A stretch of 64,000 nucleotides of DNA from the NCBI GenBank assembly GCA_007922225.1, contig ML679956.1, positions 18,325,049 through 18,389,048 of the forward strand, given 5' to 3'. This document shows positions 1 to 10,085 of this stretch, in pieces. Made by a program: the position numbers and the translations under genes. The notes under the pieces were generated by a model that saw only the letters and a list, made by a program, of their open reading frames with translations, was not told where the DNA came from and made no database searches. Each line of letters starts with the position of its first letter. Within the stretch, counting starts at the first letter, position 1. This DNA comes from Emydura subglobosa (lineage: Eukaryota > Chordata > Testudines > Chelidae).

Positions 1-1067
1 CCTTTCCTGCTCTCACCTGACTAAATGATAGTTCATTCCGGATATCTGGCAGAGGAGGGGGAGGAAGAAATGACAGCAGATACATTGTTCTTGTATTTTA
101 ACTAATTTGTTTCATGAAGTAGAGGCATATCTCCAGACCATAGTGTTCTCCACGGATGTTTTCAGCCAGGGAAGAACTCCCTTTTATGGCTGAACCTAGG
201 GTAAATTCCCTGGCTGGAATAAACATTAGAGGAGTGTTCAGAAAAGTTTTTACAAACATGTTAACTACCTCTAGTTCACTGCAAATCAATTAACTAGAGG
301 AAAAATCTCTAATGTAGACATATCCCATATCCTTGTGTATTGCTTGATGACTAAGCCTACAGTCCAAACAAGACTGAGATAATGTTGATGAGTTGGGAGA
401 GGAATCCTTGTAACCTATTACAGTGTAGCCATTGTATTTATAACATAAATGCATAATTCTTGGGCATTTAGATACTGAGCTATTCCAGGATGTCCAAGTA
501 GCAGCTGTGGTCAGGGGTTCTTGTTTCCACTTGTGCCTGGAAAAAAGCATGTGACCATTCTTCTCAAATGCAGATCTTGTCCCCAACTACTATCACCTTT
601 GTCACCTAAAGATGCACTCTATGTTGGGCAACAGCTGGAGACTATGAGTACAGAATGCTGCCACTCACTTAGAAAGTGGAGTGTTATGTGCAGATTACCC
701 CAGGGTTTTCCGACAGTTGCCAATAGGTTTCTAGGTAGAATTTATTGATTTTGCCTAGTAAAACCTTAAGTGTTTTGGGCTCTATTTACCAGAGAGATAC
801 CTTCTCTCTACCATATTACTCTAGTTATGATAAGGTGAGGTGCTCAAACTGAAACTCTCTTGCTGAAGATCAGAGAGAACTGCTGGCAGGGTATTCTACA
901 TTTAAGGTCCTCTACATTACATTTCACTGCCAGCCTTGGTCCACAGGAGCCTGGATTTGTGAGTCTTCCAGGAACACAAATCCCACCTTATTCCACAGGC
1001 TGAAAGTTGGAAATATTTGGGGTTTTTTTATCCTCATTATATTTCCTCATGAATAGGTATGTTTCTG
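1..1067. other. No gene seen; unique AT-leaning sequence
   Basis: Open frames here are short (under 100 codons), lie on both strands and show no recognisable motif. No repeat family was recognised. Treated as intergenic or intronic sequence. Confidence 0.6.
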
Positions 1068-1664
1068 TCACGATGGGATGAACCATCCTTTATAACCCAC
1101 CACTATTTGTAACGTATGTTTTAATTTATTGTAAGGGCACTGTGATAGCTCTTCCTCTACCTCAGTGCTCCAGTGCTTCCTTCTAGTGGTAGGTCAGGGA
1201 ACTGCTTCACCCTTCAGTGTTCTTCCACCCTCTAGTGGTGGGGGAGAGTAATACAGCCTCTCTAAGATGGCCGCTCCCTGCTGGCTCCCGGTCCTGTCTC
1301 TGGTTCTCACACGCCCTTGCCTCTTTGCTGGGGCTCTTGCCCTTCCAGTGAATGGCCAGTAGGAGATAGAGGGGGCCCTGTCCCACCCTCAATTCCGGGC
1401 CCCAACCCTGGGACCCTACAAGTATCAGCCTCACGCTGTGGCTTCAGGAAAGCTGCTGGCTTCCCCGGGTTACTTCCCCATGTGCCTTGACTTAATGTCC
1501 ATACAGTGCTCAGACAGGGGTCCTTCCTGGCCTCCTTGCCAGGAAAGGCTCTTGGCCCTTGATAGCCCCACTGGGTGTGGTAATGCCCAAACCAAATGTC
1601 CAGTTCAGTCTTCCCCTTCTGGCAGGGTTTCTTCTCTCAGGGCTCCACTACTCCCAGGTTGAGG
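1068..1664. repeat. Unclassified GC-rich block abutting DIRS copy A
   Basis: Base composition rises sharply compared with the AT-rich flank. CT-rich segments and a twice-used tctagtggt motif near 1,180 and 1,220 suggest an old interspersed repeat, possibly part of an LTR. The right edge is where recognisable DIRS coding sequence stops, so this may be the element or rearrangement that truncated copy A. No inverted ends, poly-A or coding domain could be identified. The boundaries are approximate. Confidence 0.3.
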
Positions 1665-2674
1665 AAGATCTCTACTTCTCGAATGTGGAGTTGCCATTGA
1701 GAGAGGTCCCTGAAGAGGGATGGAGGGTTGTTGGGAGGGGAAGAAACTAATTGAAGGGCATAGCCCGCCAAAGACATTCCAATGATCCAGCGGTCCAAAG
1801 TCATTTTGGCCTGCACGGACTGAAAGGGGACTAAGTGGTTTAGAAAGGACGGGAGGGAACCAGGATGCAGTCTGGGGTGCCGCCCTGGGGGCACCATCAA
1901 AAAAGGCCTCTTTGATTGCCTGACTGCTGAGATGACCCTTATTGAGCAGCTGAGGAGGAACTCAGGGGTGGATGTGTCTCCCAGACCCTCTATATCTGTT
2001 CCCTTGTCTGTAGGTTGTGAATGGCCGTGACTGAGACCTCTGCTGCTGCTGACCCTGGTGCGGCATGTAAAGGCCCAGGGAGCAGAGCGTGGTCCTGGAG
2101 ACCTTCAGACCATGCAACTTCGCATCCATCTGATCCGAGGACAAGGCTGACCCATCAAAAGGGAGGTCCTGGATGGACTGTTGGACCTTTTGGGACAGCC
2201 TGAAGGATTGAAGCCATGAACATCTGGGCATGCTGATGGCGGGGACTATGGTTCTGCCCACCAAATCAGCAGCGTCTGAGGATGCCTGGAGCACTGCTCT
2301 AGCCCCCGTGGTACCCTCTTCCACCATGGTATTGAAGTCTAGCGCCTGATGTGGGGGCACAGCCTCAGTGAACTCCAAGAGCTCAACTTATACCAGCTGG
2401 TTGGCAATCCAAACTGTAGGCTTGCTGTTGCATAAATTTTCCTCCCAAACAAGTCTGGCTTTTTAATTACCCTTGTTGGTAGTATTTTGTTTTTTGGGGT
2501 TTTTTTGTTTTGGAGTAGAGCCCAGCTGCCCTGCCTACCCCTGTGGTTGGCAGCATCCACTACCAGGGACTCAGGGAAGGGGTGGGTGAACAAGTATTCA
2601 AGCCCCTTGACTGGGGTGTAATATTTTCTCTCGGCCTGTTTAGATATCGGGCTATGGAGGAGGGGGTTTGCCAC
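1637..2674 (-). pseudogene. DIRS gag C-terminal part and pol linker remnant (copy A)
   Basis: Three minus-strand open segments in different frames form a decayed gag. Reading from high to low coordinate: 2,674-2,339 carries the block with AERKYYTPVKGLEYLF followed by DLFGRKIYATASLQF; 2,378-1,962 carries the ALDFNTMVEEG block, a QSIQDLPFDGSAL block and an LHGLK motif; 1,900-1,637 carries a GYALQL motif that precedes RT in this lineage. These blocks are typical of vertebrate DIRS gag and its junction to pol. The frame changes show it is dead. Gag would form the cytoplasmic nucleoprotein particle of the element. Confidence 0.72.
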
Positions 2675-2875
2675 GAGGCCCTCATTATCTTGAGCACCCT
2701 TTCATAGACAGTGAGGGCTACCCACACTGTGGGACCCGCTGCTAGTACATTAAGAGGCTGTCTGACGCCCCTTTAGCTCCTTCGCCTACAGCCCCCAGTT
2801 GGAGGCCACCCCCTCGAGCGGCTCCTGGTGTGCTCTAAAATCATCCAGGGAACTGAGTGGCCCTGGGAGAGTGCT

Positions 2876-3745
2876 TCATTCGTTGAGGAGGAGGGGAATT
2901 GGAGGGCAGAGCGGGAGGTAGCACCTCCTCCCGTCGACAAGCAGTCCCCACAGAAGTTCCTCCTCAGTGCGGGGCGAACTCCTCGATGCCGAATCTGTCT
3001 CTGGTGACCGGGCTCGGCACCGCCCAGGTGAATTCCTCAGTGCCAAGTCTGTCTCCAATGACCGGGATTGGCGTCACGTCATTGCAGGTGAACTCTTTGG
3101 TGCTGGAGAGTGGGAACAGCGAGTTCCATCTGGGGAACAGCACCCAGCGGGCGTGGACCTCTCCCGGTGCCGGGGATCGAGATCGGTGTCGGGCAGGTGA
3201 CTTCGCTCCCCACCTCAATGCAGGTTGGTTCGGCGACCACGACCTGGGAGAACTTCTAGGGAAGTGGCTCTGCTCTACCCTAGGAAACCGGCCTACAAGA
3301 GATCTTCCTCCCCATACTGGGGATCTCCTGAGCCATTCGGAGGGTGCCAATGCGGGCTTCTCCTGTAACACCAGCCCCTTCTCTCTCGTGGAGGTAGGGG
3401 CAGCGGAGGCGTATGCAAGGCCAACAAGGCTCTTGCCGCCCAAAAGGCCTCTGGTGTCGATGGTGCCGGTAGGTGCCAAGGGGCTCCCCCACTCCAAAAA
3501 GTTGGGGATGGCTCCCTGGCTGGAGACGCTGGCTCAGGCAGTGGGTCTCTGTGATCCGACCTTGGTACTTGACCCCACCTGCTTAGATGGTGCACAGGAG
3601 AGTCCGCACTCCGACTGCTGTTTCCATCTCTTCACAGTGCCGAGTCCGGGTTGGTGCCCTCTGCACCCATGACACGCTGGGTACCAAGGAAGAGCAGGTT
3701 GGCTGAGAGTTGGTCGAAGCCTCCATGAGCGAGGCTTTCAGGAGG
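2876..3745 (-). pseudogene. DIRS gag N-terminal and low-complexity linker (copy A)
   Basis: This segment is GC-rich and dense in ggtgcc/cgatgcc-type repeats. These translate on the minus strand into Gly-Thr-Glu/Asp or Arg-His runs depending on frame, the same composition as gag in the 56.8-61.3 kb copy. No long intact frame remains on the minus strand. A 257-codon plus-strand frame over 2,899-3,672 is an antisense artefact of this composition. The right edge is the Penelope insertion point. Confidence 0.6.
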
Positions 3746-4725
3746 AACAACAATGAGAGTCCTGTAGCATCTTAAAGACTAACAAATTTCTGCAGGCATA
3801 AGCTTTCGTGGGCTGCAACCCACTTCGTCAGATGCATGAAGTGGAAATCACAGATAAGAGTTATATATATACATCCAAGGGTAAGAAACGTAACAGAGAG
3901 GGCAAGTGCTAACAAAGTCAATTCAGTTAGAGTAGATGAGGCCTATTCACAACCATTGATTAGAGGGTGAGAATGTGTGAACGGTGACAATTACTTCTTG
4001 TAATGAGATAACCATTCCAAGTCCCTATTCAGACACAGTCTGATTGTGTCAAGTTTGCATATGAGTTCCAGCTCCGCAGTTTCTTGCTGAAGTCTGTTTT
4101 TGAAGTTTTTTTTGTTGAAGAATGGCAACTTTCAAGTCAGCTACAGAGTGTCCTGGGAGATTGAAGTGCTCTCCTACTGGCTTATGGATGTTACCATTTT
4201 TTTTTGTCTGATTTGTGTCCATTTATTCTTTTGCGTAGTGACATTCCAGTTTGGCCGATGTACATGGCAGAGGGGCATTGCTGGCACGTGATGGCATATA
4301 TCACATTAGTAGATGTGCAGATGAACGAGCTCCTGATGGTGTGGCTGATGTGGTTAGGACCTGTGATGGTGTGACTAGAGTCGATGTGCAGGCAGAGTTG
4401 CAACAGGGTTTGTTGCAGGGATAGGTTCCTGGGTTAGTGTTCTTGTTGTATGGTGTATGGTTGATGGTGAGTATCTGCTTCAGGTTGGGGGGGCTGTCTG
4501 TAAGCAAGGATAGGCCTGTCTCCCACGGCTTGAGTGAGTGAGGAATCATCTTCTAGGATAGGTTGTAAATCCTTAATGATGTGTTGGAGAGATTTTAGCT
4601 GAGGGCTGTAGGTGATGGTCAGTGGTGCTCTGTTGTTTGCTTTGTTGGGTCTGTCCTGTAGTAGGTGACTTCTGGATACCCATTTGGCTCTGTCAATTTG
4701 TTTCAGGAGGATTTTTCTGGAGGTC
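3746..4725 (-). mobile_element. Penelope-like retroelement fragment inserted in DIRS copy A
   Basis: This is the 3' part of a minus-strand Penelope-like element: the region after the RT thumb, a Cys-rich linker and a GIY-YIG nuclease, then a non-coding tail running to about 3,758. The tail contains aaagactaacaaatttc and cataagctttcgtgggc, sequences also present in a short copy at 26.6 kb. The RT domain itself is missing (5' truncation). Flanking DIRS sequence on both sides shows insertion into a pre-existing DIRS copy. The exact edges are uncertain by about 15 bases. Confidence 0.78.
4191..4720 (-). pseudogene. Penelope-like C-terminal region with GIY-YIG endonuclease
   Basis: Frame 1 (4,720 to about 4,480) reads a linker with WVSRSHLLQDRPNKANNRAP and a later PILAYRQPP. 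An overlapping frame carries NLKQILTINHTPYNK, then a CNKPCCNSAC cluster. A third frame (4,403-4,191) gives VIYAITCQQC, MYIGQTG and LRKRINGHK. This last piece matches the GIY-YIG core of Penelope elements: the paired Tyr positions (VIY and YIG), the conserved Arg in LRKR and the following His. The nuclease would nick target DNA to prime reverse transcription. At least two frameshifts and the missing RT make it non-functional. Confidence 0.75.
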
Positions 4726-4751
4726 TGAAAGCCTTGCAGATCTGTCCTCCT

Positions 4752-4960
4752 TACAATGGACTCCCACTCCAGCTGAGGGGGCATAGGGCTGGCAGTGCCC
4801 CATCTACCGCGGCATGTGCGCAGGGCTCCAGGGGGCGCCAGAGCGGGCCCTATGGAATCTGCTAAGGTGAAAAAATTCCGGTAACTGTGCACGAAGGCGT
4901 GCACACACCTGTAAAGGAATGGACATGAGCAAGCACTCAAAGAAGAACCAGTGGTTCACA
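4752..4960 (-). repeat. DIRS copy A right inverted terminal repeat
   Basis: The sequence runs from a cactccagctgagg-like start through cagggctccagggggc and gtgcacgaaggcgtgcac to gacatgagcaagcactc. It matches, with divergence, the terminal repeats at 17.0, 49.3-49.46 and 61.15-61.33 kb. The partner repeat of copy A is absent because the element is truncated. The copy-D repeat carries a TATA motif at the equivalent place; here it is decayed (ccctatggaat). Confidence 0.68.
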
Positions 4961-5869
4961 CTGGAGTAAGGCTTTTAACTACTGGCATAGGCAGAGCCAA
5001 TTCTTGTATTTTGTGCATACACTTTAAACTGCCAAACAGAGTTTATGTACCGATTAGTGGAGATTATGTAGAGAGGTACTGCCATTTTTAAAAAATACAA
5101 TATTATTACAAAGAATCCCTAGAGGTTCATATGAAGATGGTCTCTATTTCAGAGACAGTAAAATCACTGAGGCACATCATCACAGCAATGACTTACTACT
5201 CCTTCAGGAGCCAGTGGAGATGAGCTAAGGATTGTTAATGCAGAAAACAGCGCTCCCCACCAAGTGGATGTGTGTGACACAGTTTATAACTTGTAGGTTT
5301 TTATTAGATTTTGAATATAGTGCTAACACATCTGCATAATTTGTCAGCCCCTCCAGCCTCTCACAAATTGTAATAAATTAAAAATACCTACCCACATATA
5401 TAATATTTGAGAAGTTTTTACTTCTTGTCAATTCTAATAATACCAGAGGTGGCTATAAATCTTTGTCATGCTTTTGGGAAAAGTCACTTTCACAATCCAA
5501 CTACATGCATGGGAGGATATTAAATATTGAGACGTTTGAGTTGGTATGTCTCAGGCCTTGTTAAAATATACGTCCAGCATTTTAATCAGTGTAAGACAAT
5601 TTATCTTCATTAGGGTTATTTATAATTGAAGCAAGTTGTGGTTTCTGAAGCTTTCAAACACAAACTGCTGATCCTACCTACAGTAGCTCTAAAATAAAGA
5701 ATATTTGTAAATCTTACTTAACTGTCTTTATAATATAAAATATTCAAGTAGAACTTCATCAACATTTTCATACAAATACTTCAGAGATAGATTTAGCAAT
5801 GTATATGAACAGCCGTGCAGCACAACTGGCTTGGAGGAAAAGGAACAGATTTTCCCTATTTCTGTTTTA
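4961..5869. other. No gene seen; AT-rich sequence
   Basis: AT-rich, with only short frames (74 codons or fewer) lacking recognisable domains. No repeat family was recognised. Confidence 0.6.
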
Positions 5870-6110
5870 TCCTCAAACATACATAATTTGAACCCCCTCA
5901 TCCTACCCCATCCCACCCAACCAGAATCCATGCAGTATAACATTTCATGCATCTTTACTCAATACCACATTCTCTGCCATGTTTACCCCTGTGTCTGGAA
6001 TATCCTCCCTAATGCAACCTCCTCCCTCTACTTTATATCCTTCCTCAAAACCTACATAGTTCTACAATAACTGACCCTGACTCCCCCATGATGCTAATAA
6101 AATCTAACTG
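5870..6110 (+). repeat. L2-like / old LINE tail fragment (tentative)
   Basis: The pyrimidine-rich text with a ctggaatatcctccct-like segment, then a cctcaaaacctac segment and a catgatgct segment, resembles the better preserved copy at 30.8-31.26 kb. That copy ends in the tgtaaactctttg and aagcacctac blocks of a common amniote LINE tail. The family name is from memory and the alignment was done by eye. Confidence 0.35.
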
Positions 6111-6350
6111 TAAAAACAAAAGCAACCCACACAACTCTGTGACACAGTCAATGCCAAAACCTTATTTCATGTAATCCTGCCTCTTCCTCACTCAGTGTCA
6201 CTTTCCTTGTGTCAAGTCATAATTCACTTGGGGCCTGATGCTAAAACAACTCATATAAACAATCCTATTCAAATGAACAGTGCAATTACTCATATAAGCG
6301 TTTACAAGAACATGCCATGAAACCATAAAGTCCTTAGTAAAAAACCTGTA

Positions 6351-6436
6351 GGCCAGGTCTTCAGCTGGCATAAACTGGTCTAGCTCCACTGATTTCAATG
6401 GAGCTACGCCAATTCAGACCAGGTAAGGATCTGACC
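6351..6436. repeat. Palindromic hairpin repeat, copy 1
   Basis: An imperfect palindrome of about 86 bases. The left arm contains cttcagctggcataaactgg and tagctccactg; the right arm contains caatggagcta, gaccaggtaaggatctg. The arms are roughly three-quarters complementary. A second copy lies at 32,318-32,397. This is a common short amniote repeat, seemingly a snap-back or MITE relic. Confidence 0.6.
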
Positions 6437-8482
6437 GTGTCTTTAATCCCACCTCAGCAGTTAGGAAAGGGAAAGTGAAGATCACTTCTGAAGAGCCAGT
6501 GGGGAGATCTATGTGTTAGCATATATATTTGAGGTTGAATTTTGCACCTGAGATACTCACTCACAGTATAGAAGTTGACAAATTCCCTCGACAGGCTCAA
6601 AAAACCAAACAAAAATATATTATTTTTAAACCAACCACAGGATTTTTGTGGGTCTGACACAGAATTGTTGAATGCCTGGGGTTGGCAATGATGTCTTTCA
6701 CAGGCCTGAATTTGAAAATTTGTCCACTGCCATCATCGTATGGGGCAATCAGTCTCTGTGGTAGAAAGGAGACACTAGCAGTTTCTTTCCTCAGCCTCAG
6801 TCCGAAGAGCAAGAATTTTACAGAAGCTGCAGATCATAGTTATTAGGCTCGCTCTGGCTGATAGTTTTGTTCCATAAGTCAGCTAGGGAAAGGGAGGAAG
6901 GGGCCATAAAGCTAAGGAACCAGATAGCTTGGAAATGAGACACTATTACAATACCATTTCCTCTCCACATCACCTAAAAACCCAGAAAAGAATAAAGGCA
7001 AAGATGGGTGAATGTATCCATATAAGAAGTCTAAACCACTAGGGTGCCCTACAGCAGATTGATGATGGATGGGAGAGCCCTCACTAGCAGACTAGTGATT
7101 GATCAGAGTCTCCATGCAGCAGAACAGTGCAGGAGAGAAAGCACCCTGCAGCCAACTGGCAATGGAGAGTGAAGAGAGAGGTAGCAAACCAATGATAGAG
7201 TGTGCAAAAAGTTTTCATTAACCACAAATTTTTAAACCTGGCTGACAGAAGAACAGTCTCAAGCCAGGCAGTCCCCTCCATCTACAATCACGTGAAACTT
7301 AATTTAACCCTAGAGTTTCATTAACCATGCAGCCACTCAGAGATCTTTCGCTCCATAAATTGGTAGTATTAGAGCATGAGATGTTGAAAGATGCTTTGCA
7401 TGAGCTCTGACTTCCTCTAGGCACAATAAGAATTTGGAGGGATAAGAGTCTAATGTCCGTTTGTGGCCCAACTTGAGTTTTTCTCAGAACAGCAGAGATA
7501 CTATGTATGGCCTCCAAAATCCCACACATAAGCAGGTATGAAATATGTACAGAGCCTTGTCTATTCCTTCTATGCTGCATTCAACTATTTGCATGAATCA
7601 GAAGACTGAGATATTAGTACATAGGTCAGGTTCAGCTTCATTTAATTTTTTAAGAACACATCCATTTTTGAACAAATAATGTTATTTCTTATACTTAATT
7701 TATTTCATATACACAAGTATATTCACAATATATGTATCAAAAGGACACTTTTAAGGTATGCCAGACAATAAAGGAATGATTAACGAGTGTGTTCAATTAT
7801 CAGCTTCATGCATATTTAAGAAAACACACAATTTAAGAATATTTAATCAAAAATAAAGTTAAAATAAAACAAATATAGGCGTTTTACTATAATTTGAGAA
7901 TGTAGCCTTTATTATTATTTACTTATTTGTACTGAGGGAACACTCAAAGGCCTCAATCAGGAACCCATTGTACTAGATAATGTACATACATATATCAAAA
8001 TACCCCTATAATAGAATCTAAAATCCCAAAATTAACCCAAAGTAAGCATTTAGTTGTTTTTGTATCATTGTAATTTTAAGCTAAATGTTGTAACCACTAA
8101 AATCAGATTTGATAGGAAAAGTAAAAAAATTGCCCTCCTTTCCCATCTTCCTCCTCTGGTTGACATCTACTTACAACCAGGTCTGATTCTCAAGCATTAT
8201 CAGTATGTATATTTAGGGATGTTCCACACAAGAAAGTTGTACCAATTTAATGGTTAAATATTGATTTATATTGATTTTGCTTAAGGCACTCAATACAATT
8301 TTAAGGGTGTCCACTCAATGGGGTTGCACCAATTTTACTAAAACAATTACTAAACCGATATAAAAGTCTGTAAAATTTGTGCATGTGGACAATGCCTAAG
8401 ACTATTAACCTGCAGAAAAAACCACACAGGAAGGCCCCTAAACCTAAATGGAGCCCCAATGAGTTGGACCATGCAGTTCCTG
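6437..8482. other. No gene seen; AT-rich unique sequence
   Basis: About 2 kb. It becomes very AT-rich after 7,620. Frames of up to 93 codons occur on both strands with no domain. No repeat was recognised. Confidence 0.6.
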
Positions 8483-9108
8483 GTACTTGTTTGGGAGAGT
8501 GTATATATAATTATGCATGTGTATATTTATTCACGTGAGTAATATGTACAGATTTTAAGCAGCACATACCTAGACTTACAGTCTAAATCTAGATATCATA
8601 TGGTTCCTATCTCACTATCCCTGATCCATAGGATCAGGGTTTATTGAACAAAATGCCCACAATTAGATAGCACATTCATAAGGGTACCTCAACGTGGATT
8701 GTAAGGGTGGGATTTTAAAAATCACTCACTGTTGGCCTGTCTCTGCTCCCAATGAAGTCTCTTCAGTGAGAGCAATTAAGCCAATAACAAGCACTTTTGA
8801 AAATCTCAACTGTAAATGTTTTCTTTCATAAAAATATCTTTCTGGAGCCTTTGCACTGAATAAAGGGGGCCGTTGAGGATTGAAAATTTTTCTTGCCGTT
8901 AACTGCACCTCTATAAACCTATGCAAAAGCTAGAGACAATTTGGACTTGTAAGAAAATAAAAAATATAGGCAAAGATAATTAGATATGAACCATATGAGA
9001 TCTAGATTTAGACTGTAATTCTAGGTATATGCTACTTAAAATCTGTGCATATTACTCACATGAATTATATACATGAATAATTATACATACACACTCCCAA
9101 ACAAGTAC
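8483..9108. mobile_element. Long-terminal-inverted-repeat DNA element, 626 bp
   Basis: The left arm (8,483 to about 8,612) and right arm (about 8,982-9,108) are reverse complements over some 130 bases, close to 90% by eye. Both begin gtacttgtttgggag and both include gattttaag, acagtctaaatctaga and catatggtt. The interior (8,613-8,981) has no recognised coding sequence; a 66-codon minus-strand frame at 8,726-8,926 has no motif. The structure fits a non-autonomous DNA transposon or foldback element. No clear target duplication was seen just outside the arms, so the superfamily is unknown. Confidence 0.72.
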
Positions 9109-9878
9109 AACTAATTTAATAAAGGTGCTCTGAATTTTGAATGATACATAGCTGAAAGAACATGAAACATTGTGAAATTCAGCTGCAAACCATATCCCAT
9201 TGAATTTACACAACACATTTATACAAGGCTGCCATAACTTTTACAGTGCATTGCATTAGCTGATTTTTATTTTGTATAGAGTACATATTACTATATTTTT
9301 TATTGTATATATTTAGTTAGGATTAGATTTACCAAATAAAACATGAATTTAAAATAAAGAAATACTGTGAACATGTTTTTTGAATACAACTGCATTTCAA
9401 TTATAATTTAGATTCCATTAAAAAAATCTTTTCAAATCACATGGACTTAAATGTAATGTTTGCTCCTTTTCCTTCCATTCAGTGATCCTCAGTGAAGCAC
9501 TAATGCTGAAAATCTTGTCAGCAGTTTACTTCATCTTAAATTGTAATTTTAAGAAAACACGACTTAAATGGTTTGAAGTAAGTCCTCTTTGTACCATACT
9601 TTTAATTCTGTATAGTACCCATTGATACGAGCTCAAAAACAACTGGAGGTCATACAGCACAATATTAGTCACACAAGTGCTTCTGCCAATGAAAAATGAA
9701 AAAAACCAGATGTAACACTTACAAGGCTACTGTATACTGTACTGTATGGGGTGAAAAGAGACCCTGTCATTCTACAGGGGAGAAGCATATCAAGTAGGCA
9801 ATAGTTTTATTATAGTGAAATTGCATTTACAATGAAGATTTTGTGAAGGGAAAAAAAACCCAAAAACAAACAGTTTAT
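9109..9878. other. No gene seen; AT-rich sequence
   Basis: Very AT-rich, without open frames above about 60 codons or recognisable repeats. Confidence 0.6.
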
Positions 9879-10085
9879 GGGCCCGATCTACATCTTAGTG
9901 AAGTCAATGGTGGTCTTTCTTTTGATTTCAATGGGCTTTGAATCAAGCTCTGTATGAGATTCCACTATATGATTAAAGAAGATGGTATGTGATGAAATCC
10001 AGACCCTACTGTGTGGTGAAATCTAGACCCTACTGAAGTCAATGGGAGTTCTGTCACTGATTTCAGCTGGGCCAGGATTTTACTC
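9879..10085. repeat. Short amniote repeat with gaagtcaatggg palindromes
   Basis: Contains gtgaagtcaatggtggt, gatttcaatgggctttg, actgaagtcaatgggag and ctgggccaggatttt. The alternation of cttcaatgggg-type and gaagtcaatgg-type blocks is shared with 12,489-12,549, 21,599-21,675 and 24,010-24,080. Here the unit looks duplicated (atccagaccctact appears twice). Inferred to be an old dispersed repeat; family not named. Confidence 0.5.

Larger units (their letters stand above)
1665..4960 (-). mobile_element. DIRS-like retrotransposon copy A, truncated and interrupted
   Basis: This is a minus-strand DIRS-type element: gag remnants at 1,962-3,745 and one terminal repeat at about 4,752-4,960. It is split by a Penelope-like insertion at about 3,746-4,725. 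The DIRS sequence resumes at 4,726 with gag-like sequence (a KALQI-like run on the minus strand) and passes into the terminal repeat. The 3' side (RT, RNase H, recombinase) is absent; the copy stops at the linker just before RT, where a minus-strand run containing SLAGYALQL is still visible. It shares gag, linker and terminal-repeat features with the copies at 13.8, 47.4 and 56.8 kb. Confidence 0.8.

Noticed and set aside
2899..3672. 257-codon open frame on the plus strand
   Set aside because: It lies antisense to DIRS gag in a GC-rich repetitive segment (ggtgcc-type repeats) with no domain. The length is explained by composition.
7900..8060. Possible promoter in AT-rich DNA with many TATA-like strings
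   Set aside because: Such strings are expected from composition; no downstream gene exists to give them meaning.
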